Assembly: GCF_902859935.1 (NCBI RefSeq)
Contig: NZ_CADIKI010000014.1
Location: forward strand, 159,705-223,704
Source: Paraburkholderia fynbosensis
Lineage (GTDB): Bacteria; Pseudomonadota; Gammaproteobacteria; Burkholderiales; Burkholderiaceae
Reading direction: 5' to 3'
DNA: 64,000 nucleotides
The notes under the pieces were generated by a model that made no database searches, was not told the origin of the DNA, and worked only from the letters and a program-made list of their open reading frames with translations. Of this stretch, positions 9,124 to 18,416 are shown piece after piece. The stretch's first letter is position 1. Each line of letters starts with the position of its first letter. A program made the translations under genes and the position numbers.

Positions 9124-10428
9124 ATGAAAAACACACTGAAGGGTTTCAGCGCGGCGCTGTGCGTGGCGCTGCCGTTCATCGCGCAAGCGCCGGCTCATGC
9201 GGCCGCGCCCACGCCCGCGCATGCGGCGGACCCGGCACTGCTGCAACGCGGCGCCTATCTCGCGAAGATCGGCGATTGCGTGGCCTGTCACACGGCCCCG
9301 AAGGGCAAGCCGTTCGCGGGCGGCTTACCGATGACGACGCCGATGGGGCAGATCTACACCACCAACATCACGCCCGATCCGCAGACCGGTATCGGCGCCT
9401 ATACGCTGGAGGACTTTACGCGGGCGATGCGCGAAGGCGTCGCGAAGGACGGTCACAACCTGTACCCGGCAATGCCGTATCCGTCCTACGCGAAGATCAA
9501 CGACGAGGACATGAAGGCGCTCTACACGTTCTTCATGAGCGGCGTTACGCCGGTGCAGCAGGCGAACCGCGAGGCCGACATCAAATGGCCGTTGAACATG
9601 CGCTGGCCGCTGAAGTTCTGGAACATGGCGTTCCTCGAGAAGGGCGCCTATCAGGACAAGCCGGGCAAGGATGCGGCATGGAATCGCGGCGCGTATCTGA
9701 TTCAGGGCCTCGGGCACTGCGGCTCGTGCCATACGCCGCGCGGCGTCGCGTTTCAGGAGAAGGCGCTCGATGAAAGCGGCAGCGCGTTCCTGACCGGCGG
9801 CCTGCTCGACGGCTGGTTCGCGTCGAACCTGAGCGGCGAGCACAACGTAGGGCTCGGCCGCTGGAACGATGAGGACGTGCACGCGTTCCTGAAGACCGGC
9901 GCGAATCGCCACGCGTCGGCGTTCGGTTCGATGACCAGCGTGATCAACAACAGCACGCAGCATATGACCGACGCCGACATCGCCGCGATGACGACCTACC
10001 TGAAGTCGCTACCGCCGGCGGGCGGCAGCGGTGCGGTGCCGTATGCGTATGACCCGCAGAAGACGAAGGTGTCGTTGAACCGTCCCGCGAACGATGCCGG
10101 CGCGCGCGTCTATACGGCGTATTGCATGCACTGTCACGGCGCCGACGGACGCGGCTTCGCGCCGATGATGGCGCCGTTGGCCGGCAATCCGAACGTGCTG
10201 GAGAAGGACGCGTCGTCGCTGATCAACGTCACGTTGAACGGCACGGGCGATCTCGTGATCGGCGGCGTGCCCGCGCCGTTCCCGATGCCGAAGTTCGCGC
10301 CGGTCCTCAACGACCAGCAGATCGCCGACGTACTGACCTTCGTGCGGGCCGGCTGGAACAACGACGCGCCGGCGGTGAGTGCGTCCGAAGTGACGAAGCT
10401 GCGCAAGTCGACGCAAGCGGCGCGTTAA
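9124..10428 (+). CDS. Triheme cytochrome c, electron-acceptor subunit
   Basis: 434 residues with a signal peptide (MKNTLKGFSAALCVALPFIAQ...). Three c-type heme sites are visible: CVACH (about residue 51), CGSCH (about 198) and CMHCH (about 334). The spacing and the blocks YLAKIGDCVACHT, YTTNITPDPQTGIG and MPYPSYAKI match the cytochrome subunit of alcohol and aldehyde dehydrogenase complexes of acetic acid bacteria and relatives. It lies 13 bases after the Mo subunit and should accept its electrons in the periplasm and pass them to quinone or oxidase. A strong terminator follows. Confidence 0.93.
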   Translation: MKNTLKGFSAALCVALPFIAQAPAHAAAPTPAHAADPALLQRGAYLAKIGDCVACHTAPKGKPFAGGLPMTTPMGQIYTTNITPDPQTGIGAYTLEDFTRAMREGVAKDGHNLYPAMPYPSYAKINDEDMKALYTFFMSGVTPVQQANREADIKWPLNMRWPLKFWNMAFLEKGAYQDKPGKDAAWNRGAYLIQGLGHCGSCHTPRGVAFQEKALDESGSAFLTGGLLDGWFASNLSGEHNVGLGRWNDEDVHAFLKTGANRHASAFGSMTSVINNSTQHMTDADIAAMTTYLKSLPPAGGSGAVPYAYDPQKTKVSLNRPANDAGARVYTAYCMHCHGADGRGFAPMMAPLAGNPNVLEKDASSLINVTLNGTGDLVIGGVPAPFPMPKFAPVLNDQQIADVLTFVRAGWNNDAPAVSASEVTKLRKSTQAAR

Positions 10429-10470
10429 GCTTCGGTGCGGCGGGGGCGATCACCCGCCGCAATCGACAAA

Positions 10471-10507
10471 AAAAGCGGCAACCGTGGTTTGCGCGGTTGC
10501 CGCTTTT
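10471..10507. terminator. Bidirectional intrinsic terminator
   Basis: Inverted repeat AAAAGCGGCAACCG (10471-10484) and CGGTTGCCGCTTTT (10494-10507) around a 9-base loop. Flanking A and T runs make it usable from both sides. It sits between the convergent cytochrome c gene and the ABC importer operon. Confidence 0.9.
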
Positions 10508-10548
10508 CTATTGGCGCGGCGCGGGACTCGCGGGGCGCGCCGCCAGTG

Positions 10549-11205
10549 TCAGCGATGCTGCCCGATCTTCTGGCGCTTTTCGAGCACGCGTGCGTACCAC
10601 GTCAACGGGAAGCACATCGCGAAGTAAATCATCGCGACCATGCCGTAGATCGGGAATGGGCGGAATGCGGCGTTGGTGATCATGGTGCCGGTCTTGGTCA
10701 GTTCGGTGAAGCCGATGATCGACGCGAGCGCGGTGCTCTTCACCACCTGCACGAGAAAACCGACCGTCGGCGCGACGGCGATCTTGCGCGCCTGCGGCCA
10801 CACGATATAGCGCAACTGCTGGCTGAACGTCATGCCGAGACTCGCGCCCGCGGCCCACTGGCCGCGCGGCACCGCTTCGACGCAGCCGCGCCAGATGTCG
10901 ACCAGATACGCGCTCGTGTAAAGCGTCAACGTGACGGTCGCCGCGACCCAGGGCGATACATCGACGCCGAGCAAAGGCAAGCCGAAGAAGGCGAGAAACA
11001 ACTGCATCAGCAGTGGCGTGCCCTGAAACACTTCCACGTACAGCACGACGATGCGGCGCAGCCACCCGATCGGCGACACGCGCATCGCGAGCAACAGCAG
11101 CCCGACCACGCCGCCGCCGACGAACGCGATCAACGACAGCAAGAGCGTCCAGCGGGCGGCGAGCAACAGATTGCGGGCAATGTCCCACAGCGTGAATTCG
11201 ATCAT
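10549..11205 (-). CDS. Polar amino acid ABC importer, permease 2
   Basis: 218 residues. Start ATG 11205 (MIEFTLWDIARNLL) was chosen because it lies two bases after the stop of the preceding permease gene. The protein has several transmembrane helices and the His/Glu/Gln/Arg/opine-type permease features: an N-terminal ARWTLLLSL helix, the substrate-path block VEVFQGTPLLMQLF, and the EAA loop EAVPRGQWAAGASLGMTFSQQLRYIVWPQA, which docks on the ATPase. With 11208-11954 and the binding protein 11997-12821 it forms an importer lacking its own adjacent ATPase of the amino-acid type. The ATPase must come from elsewhere or be the one at 12898-13968. Confidence 0.9.
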   Translation of the reverse strand: MIEFTLWDIARNLLLAARWTLLLSLIAFVGGGVVGLLLLAMRVSPIGWLRRIVVLYVEVFQGTPLLMQLFLAFFGLPLLGVDVSPWVAATVTLTLYTSAYLVDIWRGCVEAVPRGQWAAGASLGMTFSQQLRYIVWPQARKIAVAPTVGFLVQVVKSTALASIIGFTELTKTGTMITNAAFRPFPIYGMVAMIYFAMCFPLTWYARVLEKRQKIGQHR

Positions 11206-11207
11206 GA

Positions 11208-11954
11208 TCAGCGCTCCGTCGGCACGGTGCGGGCGCCGCGCCACATCAGGCGGCTGCGCCAGCTACGCGGCGCAGTGTCGTTGCCGCGCGCGGTGCGGCC
11301 CGCGAACAGGCCGCGTCCAAAACGGTTGATGAGTTGCCGCAACACGATCGACATCAGCAGATAGACCACGGTGATGATCACGTAGCTCTCGAACGAGCGG
11401 AAGTTGCGCGACTGGATGAAGTTGGCCGCGTAGGTCAGATCGGGCACCGAGATCTGCGACACCACCGCCGAGCCGAGCATCACGATCAGCACCTGGCTCA
11501 GCAGCGCGGGGAACACGTTGGCGATCGCCTGCGGCAGCACGACATGGCGGAACACCTGCCGTCCGTGCAGGCCGAGCGCCTCGGCCGCCTGCACCTGGCC
11601 GCGCGGAATCGAATCGATGCCGGCGCGCACGATCTCGATTGCGTACGCGCCGAGGTTGACGGTCATCGCCAGAATCGCGGCCTGGATTTCGTCGATGTGA
11701 ATGCCGAGACTCGGCAAGCCGAAGAACACGAAGAACAACTGCACGATGAACGGCGTATTGCGGATCAGTTCGACATAGCTCGCCACCAGCCAGCGCGCCC
11801 ACTTCGGCCCCGCCACCGCGATGCTCGCCCCGCCGATCCCGACGAGGCCGCCGAGCACGGTGGAGACGGCGGTGAGCCCCAACGTGACGGCGGCGCCGCG
11901 CACGAGCATCCCCGCATAGAGGTCGAAGCCGCTGAAATCGAACGCATAGGTCAT
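11208..11954 (-). CDS. Polar amino acid ABC importer, permease 1
   Basis: 248 residues with about five transmembrane helices. It carries the family's VELIRNTPFIVQLFFVFFGLP block and the EAA loop DSIPRGQVQAAEALGLHGRQVFRHVVLPQA. It pairs with the permease encoded two bases downstream to form the heterodimeric membrane channel. The C-terminal tail is long and Arg-rich (TARGNDTAPRSWRSRLMWRG). The start ATG at 11954 lies 42 bases after the binding-protein stop, so the three genes read as one operon. The substrate is probably an amino acid or small cationic/opine-like compound. Confidence 0.9.
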   Translation of the reverse strand: MTYAFDFSGFDLYAGMLVRGAAVTLGLTAVSTVLGGLVGIGGASIAVAGPKWARWLVASYVELIRNTPFIVQLFFVFFGLPSLGIHIDEIQAAILAMTVNLGAYAIEIVRAGIDSIPRGQVQAAEALGLHGRQVFRHVVLPQAIANVFPALLSQVLIVMLGSAVVSQISVPDLTYAANFIQSRNFRSFESYVIITVVYLLMSIVLRQLINRFGRGLFAGRTARGNDTAPRSWRSRLMWRGARTVPTER

Positions 11955-11996
11955 GAGGTGGCGCTCATCGTGATGTCGAAACTCCGCGCAAATGGT

Positions 11997-12821
11997 TTAG
12001 AGGTCGGCGGGCAGCGGCGCGCGCAGCCATTTCTGCGAAATCGCGTTCATCGTGCCGTCCTTGCGCGCCTTGGCAATCGTCTCGTCGACTTTCTGCTTCA
12101 GACGCGGCTCGTTCTTGTTCAGGCCGACGTGATCCGGCGAGCTGAACAGCGAGAACTTCTGCTCCGGATCGTTCGCCGGGTGACGCGCGAGAATCGTCGC
12201 GCCCACGTCGTTGCCGACCACCATCAACTGTACCTGACCAGAAAGAAACGCCGAAATTGCGCCGTTCGGATCGTCGAAACGTTTTATGGTGGCGCTGGGC
12301 GGCGCGATCTTCGTCACGCTCAGGTCTTCGAGCGTGCCGCGCGCGACCGAGATCGATTTGCCCGCGAGGTCCGCGGCGCTCTTCACCGGCAGCGCCTTCG
12401 GGCCAAACACCGCGAGGTAGTACGGCGCGTACGGTTGCGAGAAGTCGATCACCTTTTCGCGCTCGGGCGTCTGGCCGACCGACAGCAGCATGTCGGCCTT
12501 GTGGTCGGCGAGGTAGGCCATGCGGTTGTCGCCGGTCACCTGCACGAGTTCGACCTTGGCGTTGAGCGTCTTGCCGATCAGGTTCGCGACGTCGATGTCG
12601 TAGCCCATCGGCTTCATGTCCGGACCGATCGAGCCGAACGGCGGATAGTCCTCGAACACGCCGATGCGCACCGTGCCCGACTTCGCGATGTTGTCGAGGG
12701 CGTCGGCATGTGCGGCCGACGGCAACGCGCACAGCGCGCCGGCGGCGGTGAAGGCGAGCGTCGCGGCGAGCGTGGCGAACACGCGGCGGGTGGTCGAGCG
12801 GGCAACGGGGCGCTGGTTCAT
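11997..12821 (-). CDS. Periplasmic amino acid-binding protein of ABC importer
   Basis: 274 residues. An Arg-rich N-terminus and hydrophobic signal (TTRRVFATLAATLAFTAAGALC...AHA) lead to a bacterial solute-binding family 3 domain. Its landmarks are VRIGVFEDYPPFGSIGPDMKPMGYDID, NRMAYLADHKADMLLSVGQTPEREKVIDFSQPY and the C-terminal VDETIAKARKDGTMNAISQKW. This family binds polar amino acids and related compounds and hands them to His/Gln-type permeases, which are encoded just downstream. The Arg in the TPEREK block normally holds the ligand carboxylate. Exact ligand unknown. Confidence 0.92.
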   Translation of the reverse strand: MNQRPVARSTTRRVFATLAATLAFTAAGALCALPSAAHADALDNIAKSGTVRIGVFEDYPPFGSIGPDMKPMGYDIDVANLIGKTLNAKVELVQVTGDNRMAYLADHKADMLLSVGQTPEREKVIDFSQPYAPYYLAVFGPKALPVKSAADLAGKSISVARGTLEDLSVTKIAPPSATIKRFDDPNGAISAFLSGQVQLMVVGNDVGATILARHPANDPEQKFSLFSSPDHVGLNKNEPRLKQKVDETIAKARKDGTMNAISQKWLRAPLPADL

Positions 12822-12897
12822 GATGTGTCCTCTGTCGAAAGCGTGTGATGCGTTGATGTTGGAATGGGTGGCGGCAAGCGGCCCGGCGCGTGTGTAC

Positions 12898-13968
12898 TCA
12901 GTGCGCGGCGATCAGCTTGCACGCGTGCGGTGGCAATTCCGCGAACACCCGCAGGCCGGGCGCGAGCCCCGGTGTTTCGCGCGGCGTGGTCGCGGCGGTC
13001 AGCGTGAAGCCCGCGCAGTCGATGGTCGCTTCGAGCGACGCACCCACGTCGCGAATGAACGTGACGGTTCCAGCGAGCCGGTTGGGGGAGACGTCGTCGG
13101 CTGCCGACGTGGGCTTCACGCAGATGTCTTCAGGCCGGATCAGCAACCGCAAGCCGGCGCTGGACTCCGGCACGCGCGCGCCCGGTGCGAGCGCGATGCG
13201 CCGGCCGCCCGGCAGGCGCACGCTGCCGGCGCCATCGTACGAGACCGGCAGGATATTGCCGAGCCCGATGAAGTCGGCCACGAACTCGCTGACCGGCTCG
13301 CGATAGATGTCGAGCGGCTTGCCGACCTGCGCGATGCGGCCTTTTTCCATCACGACGATTTCATCGGCCATCGTCATCGCTTCGCGCTGGTCGTGCGTGA
13401 CCATGATCGTCGTGATGCCGAGGCGCTGCTGCAGCAGGCGGATTTCGACCTGCATCGCCTCGCGCAGCTTGGCGTCGAGCGCGGAGAGCGGCTCATCGAG
13501 CAGCAGCAGTTTCGGCTGCGAGGCGATCGCGCGCGCAATTGCCACGCGCTGGCGCTGTCCGCCCGAGAGTTGCGTGACCGGCCGGTTCGCCATATGCGGC
13601 AGCTGGATCAGCTCCAGCAGTTCGGCGACGCGGCGCGTCTGCTGATCCTTCGCCGTCTTGCGCAGCTTGAGCGGATACGCGACGTTCTGCGCGACCGTCA
13701 TGTGCGGAAACAGCGCGAGCGACTGGAACACCATACCGAAGTCGCGCTGGTTGGCCGGCAAACGCGTGATGTCGCGGCCGGCGAACTGGATGCTGCCCGA
13801 ACTCGGCGTTTCGAGGCCGGCGATCATCCGCAGCAGCGTGGTCTTGCCGCAGCCGGACGGGCCGAGAAAGCACACCAGCTTGCCGTCGGGCACGCTCAGA
13901 TCGACGTTGTCGACGGCGTGCGCCGCGCCGAAGCGGCGGGTCACGGCCTGCAAGGTCAGATGGGTCAT
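12898..13968 (-). CDS. Spermidine/putrescine-type ABC importer ATPase
   Basis: 356 residues. The ATPase motifs are Walker A GPSGCGKTT, Q-loop FQSLALFPHM, signature LSGGQRQRVAIARA, Walker B LLLLDEPLSALD and switch MVTHDQREAMTMAD. A C-terminal TOBE domain follows (about 270-350), typical of PotA/FbpC-type importers. ATG 13968 is preferred; an in-frame ATG five codons upstream also exists. It is the last gene of the operon after the binding protein and two permeases, and could also energise the neighbouring amino-acid permeases. Confidence 0.92.
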   Translation of the reverse strand: MTHLTLQAVTRRFGAAHAVDNVDLSVPDGKLVCFLGPSGCGKTTLLRMIAGLETPSSGSIQFAGRDITRLPANQRDFGMVFQSLALFPHMTVAQNVAYPLKLRKTAKDQQTRRVAELLELIQLPHMANRPVTQLSGGQRQRVAIARAIASQPKLLLLDEPLSALDAKLREAMQVEIRLLQQRLGITTIMVTHDQREAMTMADEIVVMEKGRIAQVGKPLDIYREPVSEFVADFIGLGNILPVSYDGAGSVRLPGGRRIALAPGARVPESSAGLRLLIRPEDICVKPTSAADDVSPNRLAGTVTFIRDVGASLEATIDCAGFTLTAATTPRETPGLAPGLRVFAELPPHACKLIAAH

Positions 13969-14002
13969 CGGAGGCTCCAGCAAAGTGACGTCGGGCGTGC
14001 GT

Positions 14003-14875
14003 TCACAGTGCGACCCCTTCGTCGCCGATCAGCTTTTCGAGCAGCCAGATCAGCGCGAAGTCGATCGCGACGATGACGACGGCGAAACAGAACACGGTCG
14101 GATCGAGCGATGACACCGTGCGGCTGTAGAGCCACACCGGCAGCGTCATCGTATCGATGCCATACAGGAAGAAGGTCACGGTGAACTCGTTGAACGAGAC
14201 GATGAACGCGAACAGCATGCCGGCGAGAATGCCGGGGCGCATCAGCGGCAGGATCACGTCGACGAGCGCGCGGCCGGGGCTTGCGCCCATCACGCAGGCG
14301 GCCTCCTCGAACTCCGGGCCGATCGACGCGACCGACGCCGCGCAATTTTTCACGGTGAACGGCAGCGCCAGAATTACATGCGCGATGATCAGCCGGAACA
14401 CGCCGAGTTCGACCGGCAGCACGTTGAACACCAGCAGCAGCGACAGCCCGAGCATCACCAGCGGATAGACGAGCGGCAGCGCGACCAGCTGTTCGACCGC
14501 GGGTTTGCCGCGAAAGCGGTAGCGGCTCAGTGCGTAGGCGGCCGGCACCGAGACGAGCGTGGCGATCAGCATCGTCGAGAGCGCGACGACGAGACTCGTG
14601 GTCAGCGCCGCGCCCATCGACAGTGAGTCGCTCGCATCTGGCGACACGAAGCTGTGCCACGCGGCGCGATACCAGTGCAGGCCGAACGCGGGCGGCGGAA
14701 ATTCGAGCGTGTCGGCCGCGCTAAACGACATCGTGATCATCGTGAGGATCGGCAGCGCGGCGAGGAACAGCACGAGCGCGGCGAGCAGGGCGGTGGCGCG
14801 GCCGAGCTGGCCGGGCATCGTGTCCGGCAGACGCGGTAGGAACGCGAAACGCGCAGTGGGCAGCGGCGTGCTCAT
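14003..14875 (-). CDS. Spermidine/putrescine-type ABC importer permease (PotC-like)
   Basis: 290 residues with six predicted transmembrane helices. The EAA loop GPEFEEAACVMGASPGRALVDVILPLMRPGI, which contacts the ATPase, is clear, as is a SVPAAYALSRYRF segment typical of the second permease of polyamine and ferric-type importers. Its ATG overlaps the stop of the preceding permease by four bases (ATGA), so translation is coupled. It forms a heterodimer with the 14872-15834 product. Confidence 0.92.
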   Translation of the reverse strand: MSTPLPTARFAFLPRLPDTMPGQLGRATALLAALVLFLAALPILTMITMSFSAADTLEFPPPAFGLHWYRAAWHSFVSPDASDSLSMGAALTTSLVVALSTMLIATLVSVPAAYALSRYRFRGKPAVEQLVALPLVYPLVMLGLSLLLVFNVLPVELGVFRLIIAHVILALPFTVKNCAASVASIGPEFEEAACVMGASPGRALVDVILPLMRPGILAGMLFAFIVSFNEFTVTFFLYGIDTMTLPVWLYSRTVSSLDPTVFCFAVVIVAIDFALIWLLEKLIGDEGVAL

Positions 14876-15834
14876 GCGTGGGACTCCCCTGAGAAACGCT
14901 GGGTGCGCCGCACGAGGCGCTGCGACAGCGCCATCACCGCGAGCGTGGCGATCATCAGCACGACGCCCGAGGCGGACGCCGCCGGCCAGTTGAGCAACGG
15001 CGCGACCTGGTCGTGGACCAGCACGGCGAGCATCGGCACGCGCCGTCCGCCGAGCAGCAGCGGCACGGCGAACGCGCTCGCGTTGTAGGCGAACACCAGC
15101 AGCGCGCCCGACACGAGGCCGGGCATCGCCAGCGGCAAGAGCACATGACGCAGCGTTTGCCAGCGCGTCGCGCCGAGCGTCGCGGCGGCTTCCTCATAGG
15201 AGATCGAGACCGCGCGCATCGCGCTAGAGAGCGGCAGCACGGCAAGCGGAAACGCGGTCTGGATCAGGCCGAGCAACACGCCATGTTCGCGATACAGCCA
15301 CATCACCGGACGCTCGACGAGGCCGCTCGCGAGCAGCGCGTGATTGAGCAGACCCGCCGGCCCGAGAATGATCAGCCAGCCATAGCCTTGCAGCAGCAGA
15401 TTGACGAGCAGCGGCAGCAGCACGCCAGCGAGCAGCAACCGGCGCGCGAGCCGCGACTTCGTGCGCGCCATGGCCAGCGCGACGGGAATTGCCAGTGCGA
15501 CCGCGCAGAGCATGCTTTGGAACGCGAGCCGCAAGGTGAGCCACAGCGATTTCATGAAATAGCCGTCGAGCAGGTCCGCGTAGTTTTGCAGCGTGAAGCC
15601 GCGCCATTCATGGCCCGGCGTGCCGAAGCTCATGCGCAACACAACCAGCGCGGCCGCGCCGAGCAACGCGAGAAACAGCAGGATCGGCGTGAGCAGCAGC
15701 CACGGCCGCGCCTTCGCCATGGCGGTGGCGGCGGGTTGCTCGGGACCGCTGAAGCCGGCACCGGGCGTCGCCTCCAAAGCCGGCCCCGATGCCGCCGAAG
15801 CACGCCGCGAAAAGCGCGCGAGCATCGCAGTCAT
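14872..15834 (-). CDS. Spermidine/putrescine-type ABC importer permease (PotB-like)
   Basis: 320 residues. The frame stays open far upstream, but that part is antisense-like to the binding-protein gene. ATG 15834 overlaps the binding-protein stop as ATGA and is taken as the start. A cytoplasmic N-terminal tail of about 55 residues precedes six transmembrane helices. The EAA loop reads SYEEAAATLGATRWQTLRHVLLPLAMPG. With the PotC-like partner and the ATPase it forms the importer of the 12.9-16.9 kb operon. Confidence 0.92.
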   Translation of the reverse strand: MTAMLARFSRRASAASGPALEATPGAGFSGPEQPAATAMAKARPWLLLTPILLFLALLGAAALVVLRMSFGTPGHEWRGFTLQNYADLLDGYFMKSLWLTLRLAFQSMLCAVALAIPVALAMARTKSRLARRLLLAGVLLPLLVNLLLQGYGWLIILGPAGLLNHALLASGLVERPVMWLYREHGVLLGLIQTAFPLAVLPLSSAMRAVSISYEEAAATLGATRWQTLRHVLLPLAMPGLVSGALLVFAYNASAFAVPLLLGGRRVPMLAVLVHDQVAPLLNWPAASASGVVLMIATLAVMALSQRLVRRTQRFSGESHA

Positions 15835-16925
15835 GCCGAAAAGATTTCGGTGTAACGCTTGATCCACGCCGGCTGCACCATGGCGAGCGCCTTGTCGTCG
15901 TGGAGCACGGCTTTCTCGGCGATCTGCTGCGGGCTCGGCACGAACGCGCGGCTCGCGGCGGGAATCACCGCCTTCGAATTGACCGGGCCGTTCAGCACGT
16001 CGGCGGCCATGCGGCCTTGCACGCCCGCGTCGAGAGAATGATTGATGAACGCGTGGATCAGGTCGCTGTCGCCCGGATGCGATTTCGGAATCACCGTGAA
16101 CATCAGTTGCGTGGCGAAGCCTTCCTTCATCCCGTAGGTCACGCCCATCTTGTACTCGGGCTTGCGGATCTGGTCGGGGAAAAAGGCCGGCGAATAGATG
16201 CCGCCAAGCTCGAGCGAGCCGGTGCGGAACAGATCGGCCACCTGGTTCGGGTTCTCGCCGAGCGTCATCACGCGGTCTTTCAGTAGCATGAGCTTTTTGA
16301 AGCCCGGCTCGATGTTCTGCTGCGAGCCGCCGTTCATCTTCGCGGCGATGATCGCGAGGTCCACCGCTTCGGCCCATTCGGGCGGCGGCAGGAAAATGCG
16401 GCCGGCGTACTTCGGGTCCCACAGCGCTTCATACGAGGTGGGCGCGGTCTTGACCGTCGCCGTGTTGTAGATCAGCCCGTCCGACCACAGCAGATAGCCG
16501 ACGCCGAAGCCGTTCGCGCCGGTGCGATATTGCGGCGCGACTTCCTTGAGGTTCGGCAGCTTGTCGAGATCGGGCTTCATCAGCAGACCGGCGTCGCCGA
16601 GCCCCGCCGCGCCGACGCCGGCCAGCGTGATGACGTCGTAAGTGGGGCGCTCGCCCGCGGCCTTGACTTTGGCGACCATGCCGGAGGTGCCGTCGGCGCG
16701 ATCGGCGATCACTTTGGCGCCGGTTTTGGCCGTGAAGCTGGCGGCGATGTTGCGCAGCGCGGCTGCGCCGGTGTCGTCCGACCAGGTCAGCAGGCGCAGC
16801 GTCTTGCCGCTGAAGTTCTGCTCCTGGGCGCGCAGGTTGACGAACGGCATCGGCAATGTGGACGCCGCCAGCGCCGCGCCGATCGTTTTGATGACCTGCC
16901 TTCTGGCCCGTTTGATCTCTTGCAT
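15831..16925 (-). CDS. Periplasmic spermidine/putrescine-type binding protein
   Basis: 364 residues. ATG 16925 follows AGGAG and gives an Arg-containing export signal (KRARRQVIKTIGAALAASTLPMPFVNLRAQ), possibly Tat. The mature part fits the solute-binding family 1/PotD fold: GKTLRLLTWSDDTGAAALRNIAASF, GVGYLLWSDGLIYNT and IFLPPPEWAEAVDLAIIAAKMNGGS. Such proteins bind polyamines, but many family members take other organic cations or amino acid derivatives. It is the first gene of the four-gene importer operon and lies opposite a LysR regulator that probably controls it. Confidence 0.92.
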   Translation of the reverse strand: MQEIKRARRQVIKTIGAALAASTLPMPFVNLRAQEQNFSGKTLRLLTWSDDTGAAALRNIAASFTAKTGAKVIADRADGTSGMVAKVKAAGERPTYDVITLAGVGAAGLGDAGLLMKPDLDKLPNLKEVAPQYRTGANGFGVGYLLWSDGLIYNTATVKTAPTSYEALWDPKYAGRIFLPPPEWAEAVDLAIIAAKMNGGSQQNIEPGFKKLMLLKDRVMTLGENPNQVADLFRTGSLELGGIYSPAFFPDQIRKPEYKMGVTYGMKEGFATQLMFTVIPKSHPGDSDLIHAFINHSLDAGVQGRMAADVLNGPVNSKAVIPAASRAFVPSPQQIAEKAVLHDDKALAMVQPAWIKRYTEIFSA

Positions 16926-17485
16926 GGCGGTCTCCTGTGATGAACGCCTGTTGCTGGTGATAGTCGCTGTGACCGCTGCCATTTAGAGCGCCGCTCGTTG
17001 GCGTTGCCAGTTTGCGCACTCGGCGGCACACGTTGCCTGCCTATGCGCCGTGTGTCGTGTGTGGATGCACTCTAGGTTTGCCAAAATCCCTCGCCAAACG
17101 AAATATGCGCATGGGCGGTATGACGTAAGCTCATGCGCGGGCGCTGGCGTGATCGTGGTGCGGATCTCGGCCCAACCGCCGGCGGCGCCGCGACAGCGGC
17201 GCATGCGGGTTAACGTCCATGTTTTGCGCGCTGCCTCGGGTTCGCGCGGAGGTATGAGGAAAGCTCGGTTCTGGTGCGGGTGACCCCGCGCATTGCCCCG
17301 TCGCGGTGCAGACAGCGCCGACGACCTCGCGCAGCCGCCCGCGCCATGCATCGAACGCATGCCGGTTTGCCCGCCGGCGTCTCGTGTAGCGCGTGCCGAT
17401 CGCGTATCCTGTGGGCTGGACGGGCAGACCCACACGCCGCGGCGCGACGCCCGTGCAATGACTTTTTCTGATTCCGGATACCACG
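16926..17485. other. Divergent control region between polyamine-type importer and LysR gene
   Basis: 560 bases. Overlapping open frames on both strands carry no recognisable content. The position suggests the operator for the LysR regulator and promoters in both directions. I found no unambiguous T-N11-A palindrome by eye. Confidence 0.4.
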
Positions 17486-18379
17486 ATGCGACGTCTTCCG
17501 CCGCTCAACGCGCTGCAGATTTTCGAAACTGTCGCGCGCCATCGCAGCTTCACCCGCGCCGCCGACCACCTGTGCCTCACGCAAGGCGCGGTCAGCCGGC
17601 AGATCATCGCGCTCGAGGACTACTACAAGTTTCCGCTCTTCAGACGCCACGCGAAAGGCCTGACGCTGACCGCCGAAGGCGAAATGCTGCTGCCGGCCGT
17701 GAAGGAGAGCTTTGCCCGCATCGAGGAGATTTCGCTGCGCCTCACGCGGCAGCGCACCGATCTCGCGCTGAAAGTGCCGACGTGCGTGATGCGCTGGATG
17801 CTGCCGAAGATCATGCGCTTCCAGACCGAGTACCCCGATCTGCACGTGCAGATCACCACGACCTGGCAGCACGCGGTCGACTTCCAGAGCGAGCCGTTCG
17901 ATGCTGCGATCATCTACGCGTCGTCGCCCGGTGCGGACGTGCAGGCGGTGCCGTTGTTCGAGGAGCGTCTGACGCCGGTCTGCGCGCCCGACCTGCTCAA
18001 GGACAAGCCGCTCGCGCAGGTGGCCGACCTCGCGCGGCACACGCTGCTGCATCCGACCCGCGATCACCGCGACTGGAAGATGTGGCTCGCGAAGATGGCC
18101 GAAGCGGATGACGCGAATGCCCAGGTGGTCGACGCTGAACACGGCCCGAGTTTCGATACGCTCGACATGGCGACCAACGCCGCCTTGCAAGGCTTCGGGA
18201 TTGCGATCAGCGATCTCGCGCTGATCGACGAGGATGTCGCCGCGCGGCGCCTCGTGCGTCCCTTCGAGATGGTGCTCAAGACCGGCTGGCGTTATTACTT
18301 CGTTTATCCGGATTCAGTAGCGCATCAGCAGAAGCTGAATCTGTTCCGCGACTGGATCGCCGCGCATTGGGAAGAGTAG
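17486..18379 (+). CDS. LysR-family transcriptional regulator, GcvA-like
   Basis: 297 residues. The N-terminal winged helix reads MRRLPPLNALQIFETVARHRSFTRAADHLCLTQGAVSRQIIALEDYY (residues 1-47). The R-x-L-P-P-L-N-A-L opening and SFTRAADHLCLTQGAVSRQI helix are typical of the GcvA/AmpR subgroup. The C-terminal effector domain follows (about 95-295), with MRFQTEYPDLHVQITTT and GFGIAISDLALIDEDVAARRLVRPF. It faces the polyamine-type importer operon, which it probably controls in response to the transported compound or a product of it. Confidence 0.92.
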   Translation: MRRLPPLNALQIFETVARHRSFTRAADHLCLTQGAVSRQIIALEDYYKFPLFRRHAKGLTLTAEGEMLLPAVKESFARIEEISLRLTRQRTDLALKVPTCVMRWMLPKIMRFQTEYPDLHVQITTTWQHAVDFQSEPFDAAIIYASSPGADVQAVPLFEERLTPVCAPDLLKDKPLAQVADLARHTLLHPTRDHRDWKMWLAKMAEADDANAQVVDAEHGPSFDTLDMATNAALQGFGIAISDLALIDEDVAARRLVRPFEMVLKTGWRYYFVYPDSVAHQQKLNLFRDWIAAHWEE

Positions 18380-18416
18380 GCCGCGGCACAGCGGCCGCCG
18401 CCCGCCTGTCGCCGCA

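Noticed and set aside
6840..9179. 779-codon open frame antisense to the molybdenum hydroxylase subunit
   Set aside because: Arg/His/Asp-rich translation typical of the reverse frame of GC-rich genes; the plus strand has clear family motifs throughout.
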